Source of the DNA: JBGAHD01 sp044226395 | Lineage (GTDB): Bacteria; Pseudomonadota; Gammaproteobacteria; Xanthomonadales; Ahniellaceae | Assembly: GCA_044226395.1 (NCBI GenBank) | Contig: JBGAHD010000002.1 | Location: 1,054,001-1,118,000, forward strand | Reading direction: 5' to 3' | Length of the DNA stretch: 64,000 bases | Shown: positions 33,202-42,319 of the stretch, in pieces | How positions within the stretch are numbered: the first letter of the stretch is position 1 | Layout: every line of letters starts with the position of its first letter | Notes under the pieces: generated by a model | Database searches by the model: none | The model's input: the letters and a program-made list of their open reading frames with translations, nothing else | Told to the model about the DNA's origin: nothing | Program-made: the position numbers and the translations under genes

Positions 33202-33893
33202 GGCAGCGTGCCGCCGTCATAGGTCTGCAGCGCCTCGATCGAAGCCGCGGTCGCGGTATCGAGCACGCGCAGCAAGCCCGCCGCCGCGTCGGCCACTTCG
33301 ACCTGCGCGCCGGCGCCGCCCATCTCGGTCTTGACCCAGCCCGGATGCACGACGAAGGCGATCACGCCGAGTTTCGCCAGTTCGAAACTCAGCAAGCGCA
33401 TGCCCATGTTCAACGCCGCCTTGCTGATGCAATAGCTCGGCGTGTAGAAGCCTTCGCGCGCGCCGATCGAACCGAGGATCGAGCTGATGCTCATGACCCG
33501 CGGCGACTGGCCCTTGCGCAGGAACGGCAGCAGCGCCTGCGTCACCAGCACGGGGCCGACCGTATTGGTCGCGAAGGTCGCTTCGAGCACGCGCGCGTCG
33601 ATTTCGCCGAAGCGCTCGCCCTCGGGCAGCACGCCGGCGTTGTTGATCACGGCATCGAGCGATTCGGTGATCAGCGGCACTTCGCGCGCGAGTTCGGCGA
33701 TCGACGCGGGCTTGCTCACATCGAGCGGCAAGATGTGCAGATGGCCCGGATGCGCGAAGGCGAGTTTGTTCAAGGCCGAAGCCTGCGCCGGCTTGCGACA
33801 CGTGGCCAGCACGCGATCGCCGCGCGCGAGCAACTGCCGGGTCAATTCCAGACCGATGCCGCGATTGGCGCCGGTGACGAGGACGTGACGCAT
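33195..33893 (-). CDS. Short-chain dehydrogenase/reductase
   Basis: The 232-residue classical SDR has the cofactor motif VLVTGANRGIGLELTRQLL, DAVINNAGVLPEG, catalytic Ser in MSISSILGSIG, and the Tyr-x-x-x-Lys pair in YTPSYCISKAALNMG. The C-terminal VVHPGWVKTEMGG is typical of the C-factor/CsgA-like subgroup. An Arg after the first glycine-rich loop (CRKPA) suggests NADPH. A GGAGGT site fixes the start at 33893. The substrate is unknown. It overlaps the following exported-protein gene by 7 bases and diverges from the M16 peptidase. Confidence 0.88.
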   Translation of the reverse strand: MRHVLVTGANRGIGLELTRQLLARGDRVLATCRKPAQASALNKLAFAHPGHLHILPLDVSKPASIAELAREVPLITESLDAVINNAGVLPEGERFGEIDARVLEATFATNTVGPVLVTQALLPFLRKGQSPRVMSISSILGSIGAREGFYTPSYCISKAALNMGMRLLSFELAKLGVIAFVVHPGWVKTEMGGAGAQVEVADAAAGLLRVLDTATAASIEALQTYDGGTLPW

Positions 33894-33969
33894 GGGACCT
33901 CCGGCCGATAAGCGACGGATGCGCGCAGTGTATCCTGAGGCGATGAAGAACTCGCGAAAGGAACGATCG

Positions 33970-36714
33970 ATGCGGACTTCGGTATTCGCCCTCGCGCTGG
34001 CCTGCGCCAGCACCTCGATGATCTGCGCCGCCAAGCCCGCGGCCGAGCCCGATATCCCGCACGAGACCTTTCGTCTCGACAACGGCTTGACGGTGATCGT
34101 GCACGAGGATCGCAAGGCGCCGATCGTCGCGGTCAACCTCTGGTATCACGTCGGCTCCAAGGACGAGCAGCGGGGCAAGACTGGCTTCGCGCATTTGTTC
34201 GAGCACTTGATGTTCCAGGGCTCGGAGAATCATCGCGACGAATTCTTCAAGCCGTTCGAGGACGTCGGCGTCACCGATCAGAACGGCACCACCAATCAAG
34301 ATCGCACCAACTATTTCGAGAACGTGCCGACCACGGCGCTCGATCGCGCGCTGTGGTTGGAATCCGATCGCATGGGCCATCTGCTCGGCGCCATCGATCA
34401 GGCCACGCTCGACGAGCAGCGTGGCGTGGTGCAAAACGAAAAGCGCGAAGGCGAGAACGCGCCCTACGGCAAGATGTGGGATCAGTTGCTCGAAGGCAGC
34501 TATCCGGCGGGTCATCCGTACAGCTGGACCACGATCGGTTCGATGGAAGACTTGAACGCCGCGTCGCTCGACGACGTGAAAACCTGGTTCAAGACCTACT
34601 ACGGCCCCAACAATGCCGTGCTGGTGCTGGCCGGCGACATCGACGTGGCCACGGCCAAGGAAAAAGCGCGCCGCTATTTCGGCGACATTCCGCCGGGCCC
34701 GCCGCTGACCAAGCACGGCGCCTGGCCGGCGCCGCGCGAATCGTCCAAGCGCGATCTGATGTATGACCGCGTGGCGCAGCCGCGAATCGTCATCGCCTAC
34801 AACGTGCCCGAGAGCGCCAGCCCCGAGACCAATCTGCTTGCGATCGGCGCGCAGGTGCTCGGCGGTGGCAAGACGTCGCGGCTGTATCAGCGCCTCGTGG
34901 TCAAGGACCAACTCGCCGATGCCGCCGGCGCTTCGGTGCAGACGCAAGAACTCGGCAGCATGTATTTGCTCTACGTCGACGTGAAGACCGGCGTCGAGCC
35001 CGCGCGCGCCGAGGCCGTGCTGCGCGAGGAACTCGCGAAGTTCATCGCCGAAGGGCCCAACGCCGAGGAGCTCGCCCAGGTCAAGACGCAGATCCGCGCG
35101 GGCTTCATTCGCGGCATCGAGCGCATCGGCGGTCTCGGCGGCAAGGCCGATGTGCTGGCCGAGTGTCAGGTGTTCGAAGGTCGCGCCGATTGCTTCCGCG
35201 AATCGCTGCGCCAAGTGCGCGAAGCCACCGCCGAAACCGTGCGCGCCACCACCGCGCGCTGGCTCGCGCGCGGCGATTACACGCTGTCGGTGTTGCCCTT
35301 CGTCGAAGGCAAGGCCGTCGCCAGCGACGTCGATCGTACCCAGGGCGTGCCGCCGGTGACGGCATTCCCGGATCTGAGTTTTCCCGATCTGCAGCGCGCG
35401 ACCTTGTCCAATGGCCTCAAGCTTGTGCTCGCCGAGCGTCACGAAGTGCCAGTGGTGCAGCTGCGCCTGCAATTCAACAACGGTCAGGCTTCGGACGAGC
35501 AGGCCAAGCTCGGCCTCGCGAGCTTCACCATGGGCATGCTCGACGAAGGCGCGGGCAAGTTCGATTCGCTGGGTTTCGCCAAGCGCGTGGCCGAACTGGG
35601 CGCGGGCTTCGGCGCGGGCGCGGGCACGGACACGTCGAACATTTCGCTGTCGGCCTTGAGCGAAAACCTCGCGCCTTCGCTCGATCTTTTCGCCGACGCC
35701 GTGCTGCGGCCGCGTTTCCCCGACGCCGACCTGGAACGCGTGCGCAAGATCTGGCTGTCCGACATCGCGCAGGAAAAGACCGATCCCGGTTCGATCGCGC
35801 TGCGCTTGCTGCCGCCGCTGCTCTACGGTCACGATCATGCCTATGGCATGCCGTTCACGGGTTCGGGCACCGAGGCCACGATCGCCGCGATCACGCGCGA
35901 GGATCTGACGCGCTTTCATCGCACCTGGATTCGTCCCGACAACGCGACCCTGATCGTGGTCGGCGACACCACGCTGGCCGCGATCACGCCGCTGCTCGAG
36001 GCGCGCTTCGGCTCATGGCGCGCGCCCGCGTCGGCGCTGCCCGCGCTGCATATCGCCGATGTCGCGTTGCCGGCCAAGCCGCGTCTTTATTTGATCGATA
36101 AGCCGGGTTCGCCGCAGTCGCTGGTCTTGGCCGGCCACGTCGTGCCGGGCGTGCCAGCGCCGGATTTCCGCGAACTGGGCACGGCCAATGCCGTGCTCGG
36201 TGGCATGTTCTCGGCGCGGCTCAACATGAATCTGCGCGAGGGCAAGCACTGGGCCTATGGCGCCTACAGCAGCTTGGTCGATGCCCTGCATCAGCGGCCG
36301 TTCTTGCTCTATGCGCCCGTGCAGACCGACAAGACCGCGGAGTCGGTGGCGGAACTGCGCGCCGAGCTCACGCGCTTCGTTGGCGAGCAGCCCGCGACCG
36401 CGCAGGAGATCGCGCGGGTCAAGCAATCCGACGTGCGCGAATTGCCCGGTCGCTTCGAAACCGCGGCCGCGGTGGCCGGCGCGATCTCGTCGATGCTGAC
36501 CTATTCGCGTCCGGACGATTACATCCGCACGCTCAAGGCCCGCATCGAAGCGCAGAGCGACGACGCCGTGCGCGCCGCCGCGAGCGCGCATCTGCATCCC
36601 GAGGCGCTGACCTGGGTGGTGGTGGGCGATCTTGCCAAGATCGAGGCACCCTTACGCGCGCTGAACATCGGCGAGGTCGCGGTGATCGACGCCGATGGCA
36701 AGCCCGTGCGTTGA
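33970..36714 (+). CDS. Exported M16-family (pitrilysin-like) zinc metallopeptidase
   Basis: The 914-residue protein holds two M16 halves. The first carries the inverted zinc site HLFEH near residues 75-79, with the downstream Glu region TLDEQRGVVQNEKREGENAP. The second starts near residue 470 (LQRATLSNGLKLVLAERHEV) and has lost the HxxEH site, as is usual. A signal peptide (VFALALACASTSMICA) puts it in the periplasm, where such enzymes degrade peptides. Start choice: ATG at 33970 has AAAGGA 7 nt upstream. ATG at 33943 is also possible, since a TATCCT -10 ends 6 nt before it, giving either a leaderless start or a 27-nt leader. Confidence 0.9.
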   Translation: MRTSVFALALACASTSMICAAKPAAEPDIPHETFRLDNGLTVIVHEDRKAPIVAVNLWYHVGSKDEQRGKTGFAHLFEHLMFQGSENHRDEFFKPFEDVGVTDQNGTTNQDRTNYFENVPTTALDRALWLESDRMGHLLGAIDQATLDEQRGVVQNEKREGENAPYGKMWDQLLEGSYPAGHPYSWTTIGSMEDLNAASLDDVKTWFKTYYGPNNAVLVLAGDIDVATAKEKARRYFGDIPPGPPLTKHGAWPAPRESSKRDLMYDRVAQPRIVIAYNVPESASPETNLLAIGAQVLGGGKTSRLYQRLVVKDQLADAAGASVQTQELGSMYLLYVDVKTGVEPARAEAVLREELAKFIAEGPNAEELAQVKTQIRAGFIRGIERIGGLGGKADVLAECQVFEGRADCFRESLRQVREATAETVRATTARWLARGDYTLSVLPFVEGKAVASDVDRTQGVPPVTAFPDLSFPDLQRATLSNGLKLVLAERHEVPVVQLRLQFNNGQASDEQAKLGLASFTMGMLDEGAGKFDSLGFAKRVAELGAGFGAGAGTDTSNISLSALSENLAPSLDLFADAVLRPRFPDADLERVRKIWLSDIAQEKTDPGSIALRLLPPLLYGHDHAYGMPFTGSGTEATIAAITREDLTRFHRTWIRPDNATLIVVGDTTLAAITPLLEARFGSWRAPASALPALHIADVALPAKPRLYLIDKPGSPQSLVLAGHVVPGVPAPDFRELGTANAVLGGMFSARLNMNLREGKHWAYGAYSSLVDALHQRPFLLYAPVQTDKTAESVAELRAELTRFVGEQPATAQEIARVKQSDVRELPGRFETAAAVAGAISSMLTYSRPDDYIRTLKARIEAQSDDAVRAAASAHLHPEALTWVVVGDLAKIEAPLRALNIGEVAVIDADGKPVR

Positions 36715-36753
36715 GGTAAGGTGCGGCCCATCGCCTAACGAGAGATCGCGCGC

Positions 36754-37068
36754 ATGAAAAAACTACTGACCTTGAGCCTGAGTCTCGCCCTGACCGCCTG
36801 CACCTGGGTCGAACCCGATGCCGGCGGCCAACGCATCCGCGTCGCGCATGGCGAGGACTTGAGCGGTTGCGTCGATCTGCACACCACGATCACCGTGTCG
36901 GTCAAGCACGAGATCGCGGGCGTGGAGCGCAAGGCGATCAAGGTGCGCGATGAATTGGAATCGCTGGCACGCAATGAAGCCGCGAGTTCCGGCGCCGCCG
37001 ACACCATTCAAGCGCTCGAGGAGCCGCATGACGGCGAGCAGCGCTTCGCCGCTTACGATTGCCGTTGA
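36754..37068 (+). CDS. DUF4156-family lipoprotein
   Basis: The 104-residue protein has a lipoprotein signal with lipobox LTAC (SLSLALTACTWVEPD). The mature part matches DUF4156: GQRIRVAHGEDLSGCVDLHT, TTITVSVKHEIAGVERKAIK, KVRDELESLARNEAASSGA and a final YDCR. Two cysteines besides the lipobox may pair. It follows the M16 peptidase by 39 bases with its own GAGAG site, and may share its transcript. The family has no known function. Confidence 0.82.
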   Translation: MKKLLTLSLSLALTACTWVEPDAGGQRIRVAHGEDLSGCVDLHTTITVSVKHEIAGVERKAIKVRDELESLARNEAASSGAADTIQALEEPHDGEQRFAAYDCR

Positions 37069-37083
37069 AGTCTCGCGGTCGCG

Positions 37084-39255
37084 CTAGCGGCAGTTCGTGC
37101 CGCTGGCGCGCACCGGATCGGACAGTCGCGACAACAGCGCGCGACCACTGCCCAGACGCGGATCATTAGCCTGCCAGGTGACCGCGGTCAGCGCGCAGGC
37201 CGAGGCCTCGAGCGTGATCCGGCCCCAGGGTTCGCGAATCACGCGCGCGGGATCGAGCGTGAGAAAGCGCGCGCCGCGCGTGGCGATCAGATCGAAGCTC
37301 AAGCTCGCGCCTTCGCTGACACCGAGCATCCACATCGGCCGGCCCTCGGCATCGAAGCTGTACCACGTCAGATACGACACGACCCCGCCGTTGGCGCGCG
37401 CGACTTGTTGCAGCACCAAGCCTTGCGCGGGTCGCCCTTGCAGTTCGTAACTGCCGCTGCGCGCCGTGACCACGGGCAAGGGCGGATCGGCGGGATCGAT
37501 CGGCACATTCGGCGTTGGCGCGGGCAGGGTCGGCGCGGTCTCGGCGCCGAACACGGTCACGCGACGCAGCGCGCGCTCGCCCGTGCCGAAACCGTCGGGG
37601 CCCGCGAAGCGCCAACGTCCGGCGAGACCGGAACTCGCGCCATCGGCGTTAGCGTCGACGCTCAGATCGAAGCGACCCCAGCGCTGCAAGCTCAACGATC
37701 CCGAGCCGTCGAAGCGCGAACCCGAAGCGACATAGGCATCGCGCAGGCGCAGCGTGTTGGCGTAACGCTCGGCCAGTCCGACGATCCACAGCGGATCGGG
37801 GCCGGGCACGCCTTCGGCTTGATACGTGTAGGCGCTGACGAGCGCCGCGTCGCCCGCGCCGGGCAGGTTTTCGATGATCAAGCCCTCGCCATCGCGCGAG
37901 GGATCGAACCAGGCGCCGGAAACACCGCGCGCCACGCGCCAATCGCGATCGCGCAGCCGCACCGGACGCGCGGGATTGGCATTGGCGTCGATGCGGCAGG
38001 GACCAGTCGCGCCTTGTCGCGCTTCGAACTGACAGCGCTCGGCCAGATCGGGCACGCTCGGTTGCGCGCCGCCGCCGACCCAGGCGCGCAGGCTGTTCCA
38101 GCCGGCCTTCAACTCGGCGTCGTTGAAGCCGCAGTGCGTGACTTCGGTTTCGGTGACGAAGCCCGCGCTTAGACGCGAAGACGGATAACGCGTGCGCAGA
38201 TAGTCCAGATGTTGCGGCACGACCAGCTGATCGCGGCTGGTGGTCAGCGCGACGATGCGCGCTTGACCCGCGCCGCGCAGGTCGCTGCTGGCGCGCAGAT
38301 CGAGCGCGGCGAAGGGGTCGGCCGCGTAGCGCGCCACGCGCGCGTCGAAATTGGTGTCGCGATAGACGATGCCACGGTTGTCGAAAGGATTGCGCGCGCC
38401 GAGCTTGTCGCTGGCGCGCACCAGATCCGACAGACCGAACACGGCATAAGCGAGATTGAGCGCGAGAAAGTCCTCGCTGGTGATGCCCGACACTTCACGC
38501 AGCGTTTCCAGGCGATCGCGTTGCGGCGGCGTGCGAAACCCCGGCGGAATGAACAAGCCCGTGCACTGTGTGATGCGCGCCAGCGCGCGCACCGTGGCGC
38601 CATTAAGCGCGAGGTCGGACAGATCGGCGGGAATGTCGTCGAGATTGATCGCGTAGCGCAGCGGCTCGTCGCCGTGCTGCAGCTCGCCACCGCCCACGCC
38701 ATCGCAGATGCGGTCATAGGTCACGCGCAGATCGAAGGCGTAGTCCCACGACCGCGAGCCCATCGCCGGCGGACACAGCGCGTAAACGCCCACGGTCTTG
38801 GCCGCGAAGCGCGGGTCCTCGGCCTGCTTGAGCGAGATCAGACCGCCCATCGAACCGCCGACGGCGTACAGCGCGCCCGGTTCGCCGAAGCGCGCGCGAA
38901 ACACCTCGAGCAATTCCGCGTTGTCGTCGAGCGCGGTGAACAAGGCCCAGCCGCGCTGCCGATAGCCGCTCGCGGCCAGGGCATAGCCTTGACTGAGTTG
39001 CAGATCGGCCAGCGGGCCCAGATCGGGCACATCGTCGATGTCGAAGGCGAAACCATGATTGACGAAGACCAGGGCATCGCCCGGCCGCCAGCCTTCGGGC
39101 GCGGCGAACACATAGGACGCGCCCGAGGGCGTGTGGCCCCGGATCTCGTCGCGGGCCCACGCGTTCGACGGGGCCAGGGCGGTCAGCGCCAGGGCGCCGG
39201 CCAAGGCGCTCAGGCCTCGGTAAAAGTCGCGAAAAATCCGGTTCTTCGGGGGCAT
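37084..39255 (-). CDS. Secreted alpha/beta hydrolase with duplicated C-terminal beta modules
   Basis: The 723-residue protein has a signal peptide ending near NAWARDE and an alpha/beta hydrolase domain: ALVFVNHGFAFDID, nucleophile elbow AVGGSMGGLISLKQ, YALCPPAMGSRSWDYAFDLR and VALTTSRDQLVVPQHLDYLR, with a late His in VTHCGFND. From about residue 440 come two related beta modules: SGAWFDPSRDGEGLIIE with LWIVGLAE, and GSYELQGRPAQGLVLQ with MWMLGVSEG. That pattern is common in secreted proteins of this order. It ends SGTNCR, with no GFE tag. GATAAT 6 nt before the ATG suggests a leaderless mRNA. It is divergent from oleA. Confidence 0.78.
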   Translation of the reverse strand: MPPKNRIFRDFYRGLSALAGALALTALAPSNAWARDEIRGHTPSGASYVFAAPEGWRPGDALVFVNHGFAFDIDDVPDLGPLADLQLSQGYALAASGYRQRGWALFTALDDNAELLEVFRARFGEPGALYAVGGSMGGLISLKQAEDPRFAAKTVGVYALCPPAMGSRSWDYAFDLRVTYDRICDGVGGGELQHGDEPLRYAINLDDIPADLSDLALNGATVRALARITQCTGLFIPPGFRTPPQRDRLETLREVSGITSEDFLALNLAYAVFGLSDLVRASDKLGARNPFDNRGIVYRDTNFDARVARYAADPFAALDLRASSDLRGAGQARIVALTTSRDQLVVPQHLDYLRTRYPSSRLSAGFVTETEVTHCGFNDAELKAGWNSLRAWVGGGAQPSVPDLAERCQFEARQGATGPCRIDANANPARPVRLRDRDWRVARGVSGAWFDPSRDGEGLIIENLPGAGDAALVSAYTYQAEGVPGPDPLWIVGLAERYANTLRLRDAYVASGSRFDGSGSLSLQRWGRFDLSVDANADGASSGLAGRWRFAGPDGFGTGERALRRVTVFGAETAPTLPAPTPNVPIDPADPPLPVVTARSGSYELQGRPAQGLVLQQVARANGGVVSYLTWYSFDAEGRPMWMLGVSEGASLSFDLIATRGARFLTLDPARVIREPWGRITLEASACALTAVTWQANDPRLGSGRALLSRLSDPVRASGTNCR

Positions 39256-39261
39256 GGCCCG

Positions 39262-39267
39262 ATTATC
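39262..39267 (-). promoter_or_regulatory. -10 element of a leaderless promoter for the alpha/beta hydrolase gene
   Basis: GATAAT on the minus strand is separated from the ATG at 39255 by exactly 6 nt. No ribosome site is visible. Confidence 0.5.
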
Positions 39268-39375
39268 CGTGGATTTCCGCGCCGCGCGCCTGAACGCGTT
39301 TCGCCATTTCGCCCATTGCGAGCCCGTGGCGCGCGCGCTACCTTGCGCGGCTTCGATAGTCCCGGGGGTCAACCC

Positions 39376-40392
39376 ATGTTGTACAAACATGTCGCCATCG
39401 CCAGCGTCAAGCATGTCGAGGCGCCGATCCGCCTGAAATCGTCCGACATCATGGCGCGCCTGCAGCCGACCCTCGACCGCCTGGGCATTCGCGACAACCT
39501 GCTCGAAGACGTCGCCGGCATCATGGAACGCCGCATCTGGGACGGCCCGGTCATGCCTTCGGACGCCGCCACCATGGCCGCGCAGAAAGCCATCGCCGCC
39601 TCGGGCGTGCCGCACGAGAAAATCGGCATCCTGGTCAACACCTCGGTCTGCCGCGACTATCTCGAACCGTCCACGGCCAGCATCATCCACGGCAATCTGG
39701 GCCTGGCCGACACGTGCCAGAACTTCGATGTCGGCAATGCCTGCCTGGCGTTCTTGAACGGCATGGACATCGCCGCGCGCATGATCGAGCGTGGCGACAT
39801 CGAATACGCGCTCGTGGTCGACGGCGAAACCTCGAACACGATCACCGAGAACACTATTCAACGCCTGCTGCGCCCCGAGGCCACCGAGGCCGATTTCCGC
39901 AACGAGTTCGCCTCGCTGACCCTGGGTTCGGGCGCGGCGGCGATGGTGCTGGGCCGTTCCGAATTGCTGCCCGATGGCCACAAATTCCTGGGCTCGGTCA
40001 CGCGCGCGGCGACGCAGTTCTCGCACCTGTGTCGCGGCAACATCGACCGCATGGTCACCGATACGCGCACGCTGTTGGTCGAAGGCCTCAAGCTCGCGGC
40101 CAAGACGTTCCAGGCCGCGCGCGCGGCGATGGGCTGGGCGGTGGACGAGATCGATGAGTTCGCGATCCATCAGATCAGCAAGGTCCACACCGCGGCCTTC
40201 ACCGAACTGCTGGGCATCGACCCGAAGAAGGTGCTCAACGTGTTCCCGGAACTCGGCAATGTCGGTCCGGCCTCGGTGCCGATCACGCTGTCGAAGCTCA
40301 GTGACCAGGGCCGCCTGGTCAAGGGCAAGCGCATCGGTCTGCTCGGCATCGGCTCGGGCCTGAATTGCTCGATGGCCGAAGTGGTCTGGTGA
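39376..40392 (+). CDS. oleA: OleA, acyl-CoA condensing thiolase-superfamily enzyme
   Basis: The 338-residue enzyme joins two fatty acyl-CoAs by a decarboxylation-free Claisen condensation to give a 2-alkyl-3-ketoacid, the entry to long-chain olefins. Catalytic residues can be placed: Cys123 in DVGNACLAF, Glu97 in YLEPST, His265 in FAIHQIS and Asn295 in ELGNVGP. These are offset by exactly 20 from the published tagged Xanthomonas campestris OleA numbering (Cys143, Glu117, His285, Asn315, recalled from memory). That pattern separates it from ordinary FabH. It overlaps oleB by four bases (GTGA). Confidence 0.94.
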   Translation: MLYKHVAIASVKHVEAPIRLKSSDIMARLQPTLDRLGIRDNLLEDVAGIMERRIWDGPVMPSDAATMAAQKAIAASGVPHEKIGILVNTSVCRDYLEPSTASIIHGNLGLADTCQNFDVGNACLAFLNGMDIAARMIERGDIEYALVVDGETSNTITENTIQRLLRPEATEADFRNEFASLTLGSGAAAMVLGRSELLPDGHKFLGSVTRAATQFSHLCRGNIDRMVTDTRTLLVEGLKLAAKTFQAARAAMGWAVDEIDEFAIHQISKVHTAAFTELLGIDPKKVLNVFPELGNVGPASVPITLSKLSDQGRLVKGKRIGLLGIGSGLNCSMAEVVW

Positions 40393-41285
40393 TCTCGCAA
40401 GACCTCTTTCCCTACGCCGCGAAGGAATTCGACCATCGCGGCGCGCGACTGCGCTACGTCGATCACGGCACCGGTTCGCCGGTGCTGATGCTGCACGGCA
40501 ATCCGTCGTGGAGTTTCTATTGGCGTCACCTCATCGCGGGCCTGTCCGACGCGCATCGCTGCATCGCGCCGGACTGGATCGGCATGGGCCGTTCCGACAA
40601 GCCCGATGACGCGCACTACGACTACACCCTGGCCTCGCGCGTCGACGAACTCGAGGCGCTGTATCAGCACCTCACGCGCGACCACGGCTTGCCGGCGACC
40701 GGATTGACGCTGGCCGTGCACGACTGGGGCGGCATGATTGGCCTCGCCTGGGCCGCGCGTCATCCCGAGCGCGTGGCGCGTCTGGTGATCACCAACACCG
40801 GCGCGTTTCCCAACCCCAAGGGTCAAAAACTCCCCGCGGCTTTGCGCCTGGGGCGCGATTCCGCGCTTGGCGCGCTGCTGATTCGCGGCTTCAATGCGTT
40901 CGCCGGTGGCGCCACGCGCCTGGCCACGGTCAAGCCGATGCCGCGCGAGATTCGTCGCGCCTATGTCGCGCCGTACGACTCATGGGCGCATCGCATCGCG
41001 ACGCTGCGTTTCGTGCAGGACATTCCGTTGTCGCCGCGCGATCGCGCCTGGACCTTGGTGGCCGAGACCGCCGAGGCCCTGCATCGGCTGGCCGACAAGC
41101 CCATCATTCTGTGCTGGGGCTTGCGCGATTTCGTGTTCGATCAGGCCTTTTACGATGAGTTTTGCCGGCGCTTTCCCAACGCGGAAAAGCACGCCTTCGC
41201 CGATGCCGGCCACTACGTGCTGGAAGATGCGAACGAGCGCATCGTGCCGCTGGTGCGGGATTTTCTGAACCGCACCGAGCGCTGA
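40389..41285 (+). CDS. oleB: OleB, beta-lactone decarboxylase (haloalkane-dehalogenase-like alpha/beta hydrolase)
   Basis: The 298-residue protein starts at a GTG overlapping the oleA stop. It has oxyanion segment LMLHGNPSWSFYWRHL, nucleophile Asp112 in AVHDWGGMIG and catalytic His275 in ADAGHYVLED, like the haloalkane-dehalogenase subfamily from which OleB derives. OleB opens the cis-beta-lactone made by OleC and releases CO2 and the cis-alkene. Overlap with oleA indicates translational coupling. The gene ends 8 bases before the end of an opposing membrane-protein gene. Confidence 0.92.
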   Translation: MISQDLFPYAAKEFDHRGARLRYVDHGTGSPVLMLHGNPSWSFYWRHLIAGLSDAHRCIAPDWIGMGRSDKPDDAHYDYTLASRVDELEALYQHLTRDHGLPATGLTLAVHDWGGMIGLAWAARHPERVARLVITNTGAFPNPKGQKLPAALRLGRDSALGALLIRGFNAFAGGATRLATVKPMPREIRRAYVAPYDSWAHRIATLRFVQDIPLSPRDRAWTLVAETAEALHRLADKPIILCWGLRDFVFDQAFYDEFCRRFPNAEKHAFADAGHYVLEDANERIVPLVRDFLNRTER

Positions 41286-41293
41286 TTCACGCC

Positions 41294-41710
41294 TCAGCGC
41301 GCAAGCCAGAACACGGCCAGGAAGATGGCGAGCATGCCCGCCTTGAACAACACGCCGTAAACGATCCACCAGCCGGCATCGCGCGCGGCGCGGCGTTGGC
41401 CGCCGCTGCGCAGCGCCAGGTAAATGATCAAACCCATCAGCACCGGCGCGATGCCGGTCGCGAGCTTCCAGACCAGCGACAGCGGCGCCTGGGCGATCGC
41501 CTCCCTGTCGGCCTGACGCTGCGCCGCGCGCTCGGCGATCAAGGCCTCGGGCGATGGATCGAAGCCACGCCGCGCCAGCTCCGCGCGAGCCATCTCCACG
41601 GCCTCGGGCAGGGGGCTCTCGGCGTGCGTGTGCGCGATCTGGATCAACTCGTCATCACTGAGCAAGCGATGACGCTGCTCAATGCGTTCGCGGTTGAAGG
41701 CTTGGCTCAT
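41294..41710 (-). CDS. Small two-helix membrane protein, paralogue 1 (inside the ole cluster)
   Basis: The 138-residue protein has a conserved N-terminal segment (FNRERIEQRHRLLSDDELIQ, then LPEAVEMARAELARRGFDPS). Two TM helices follow (LVWKLATGIAPVLMGLIIYL and WWIVYGVLFKAGMLAIFLAV), separated by a basic loop GGQRRAARDAG. It closely resembles the gene at 41800-42213, and similarity extends a few codons upstream of the ATG (GVARMS versus GIARMS). I know of no function. Both genes lie on the opposite strand between oleB and oleC. Confidence 0.72.
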   Translation of the reverse strand: MSQAFNRERIEQRHRLLSDDELIQIAHTHAESPLPEAVEMARAELARRGFDPSPEALIAERAAQRQADREAIAQAPLSLVWKLATGIAPVLMGLIIYLALRSGGQRRAARDAGWWIVYGVLFKAGMLAIFLAVFWLAR

Positions 41711-41799
41711 GCGGGCGACACCGACTAGGGTGAGTCTGTTCAAAACAAGCGCATCTGGTGCGGGATTTCCTCGCGCGCACGAGTTGCTGAAGCGCGTCT

Positions 41800-42213
41800 T
41801 CAGCCGTGCCAGTAGACCACGACCAGAATCGCGATCAGCACGGTCTTCACCATCACGCCGTATACGATCCACCATCCGGCATCACTCGCGGCGCGGCGAC
41901 GGCCCGTGGTGCTCAGCACGAAATACGCGATCAGGCAGATCAGCCAGGGCCCGACCGCCATCACGAGCTTCCAGCCCATGGCCAACGGAATGTCCTTGAT
42001 CGCCCTTTGCTCGGCCTCGAACTGCTGCCCGCGTTCCACCAACGCGGCTTCGGGGACGTGGGCGAAGCCCCGTCGCGCCAGTTCCTCGCGCGCGATCGCC
42101 ACGGCCTCGGGCAGATAGTTCTCGGACTTGGTGTAGGCGATTTGAATCAACTCGTCATCGCCCAACAAGCGATGGCGCTGCGCGGTGAACTCGCGATTGA
42201 AGCCCGTGCTCAT
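41800..42213 (-). CDS. Small two-helix membrane protein, paralogue 2 (inside the ole cluster)
   Basis: The 137-residue protein shares with its neighbour the N-terminal block (FNREFTAQRHRLLGDDELIQ, LPEAVAIAREELARRGFAH) and the membrane block (GRRRAASDAGWWIVYGVMVK). It arose by tandem duplication. The D-E-L-x-x-I-A with P-E-A and E-L-x-x-R-G pattern is a soluble helical motif seen in many small bacterial membrane proteins of unknown role. No strong ribosome site is seen. It transcribes away from oleC, with which it shares a divergent intergenic region of 106 bases. Confidence 0.72.
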   Translation of the reverse strand: MSTGFNREFTAQRHRLLGDDELIQIAYTKSENYLPEAVAIAREELARRGFAHVPEAALVERGQQFEAEQRAIKDIPLAMGWKLVMAVGPWLICLIAYFVLSTTGRRRAASDAGWWIVYGVMVKTVLIAILVVVYWHG

Positions 42214-42307
42214 GCGTGCGATCCCTGCCAGTGTCGAGGCGCGACGAGTGTAACGACAACGCCGGCCGCGCCGCGCGCCGATCTTGGTGCGAGCCGCCCG
42301 CGCCACC

Positions 42308-42313
42308 TACAAT
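42308..42313 (+). promoter_or_regulatory. oleC -10 element (leaderless promoter)
   Basis: TACAAT ends 6 nt before the oleC GTG. TTGGTG (42284-42289) lies 18 bp upstream as a -35. It gives oleCD a promoter separate from oleAB. Confidence 0.6.
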
Positions 42314-42319
42314 GCCCGC

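Noticed and set aside
33217..35919. 900-residue open frame opposite the M16 peptidase
   Set aside because: Antisense shadow with His/Arg bias; the M16 frame has HLFEH and both M16 halves.
39256..40188. Long N-terminal extension of the secreted hydrolase frame, overlapping oleA
   Set aside because: It lies opposite oleA and precedes a clear signal peptide at the ATG at 39255; the extension is an artefact of open antisense frame.
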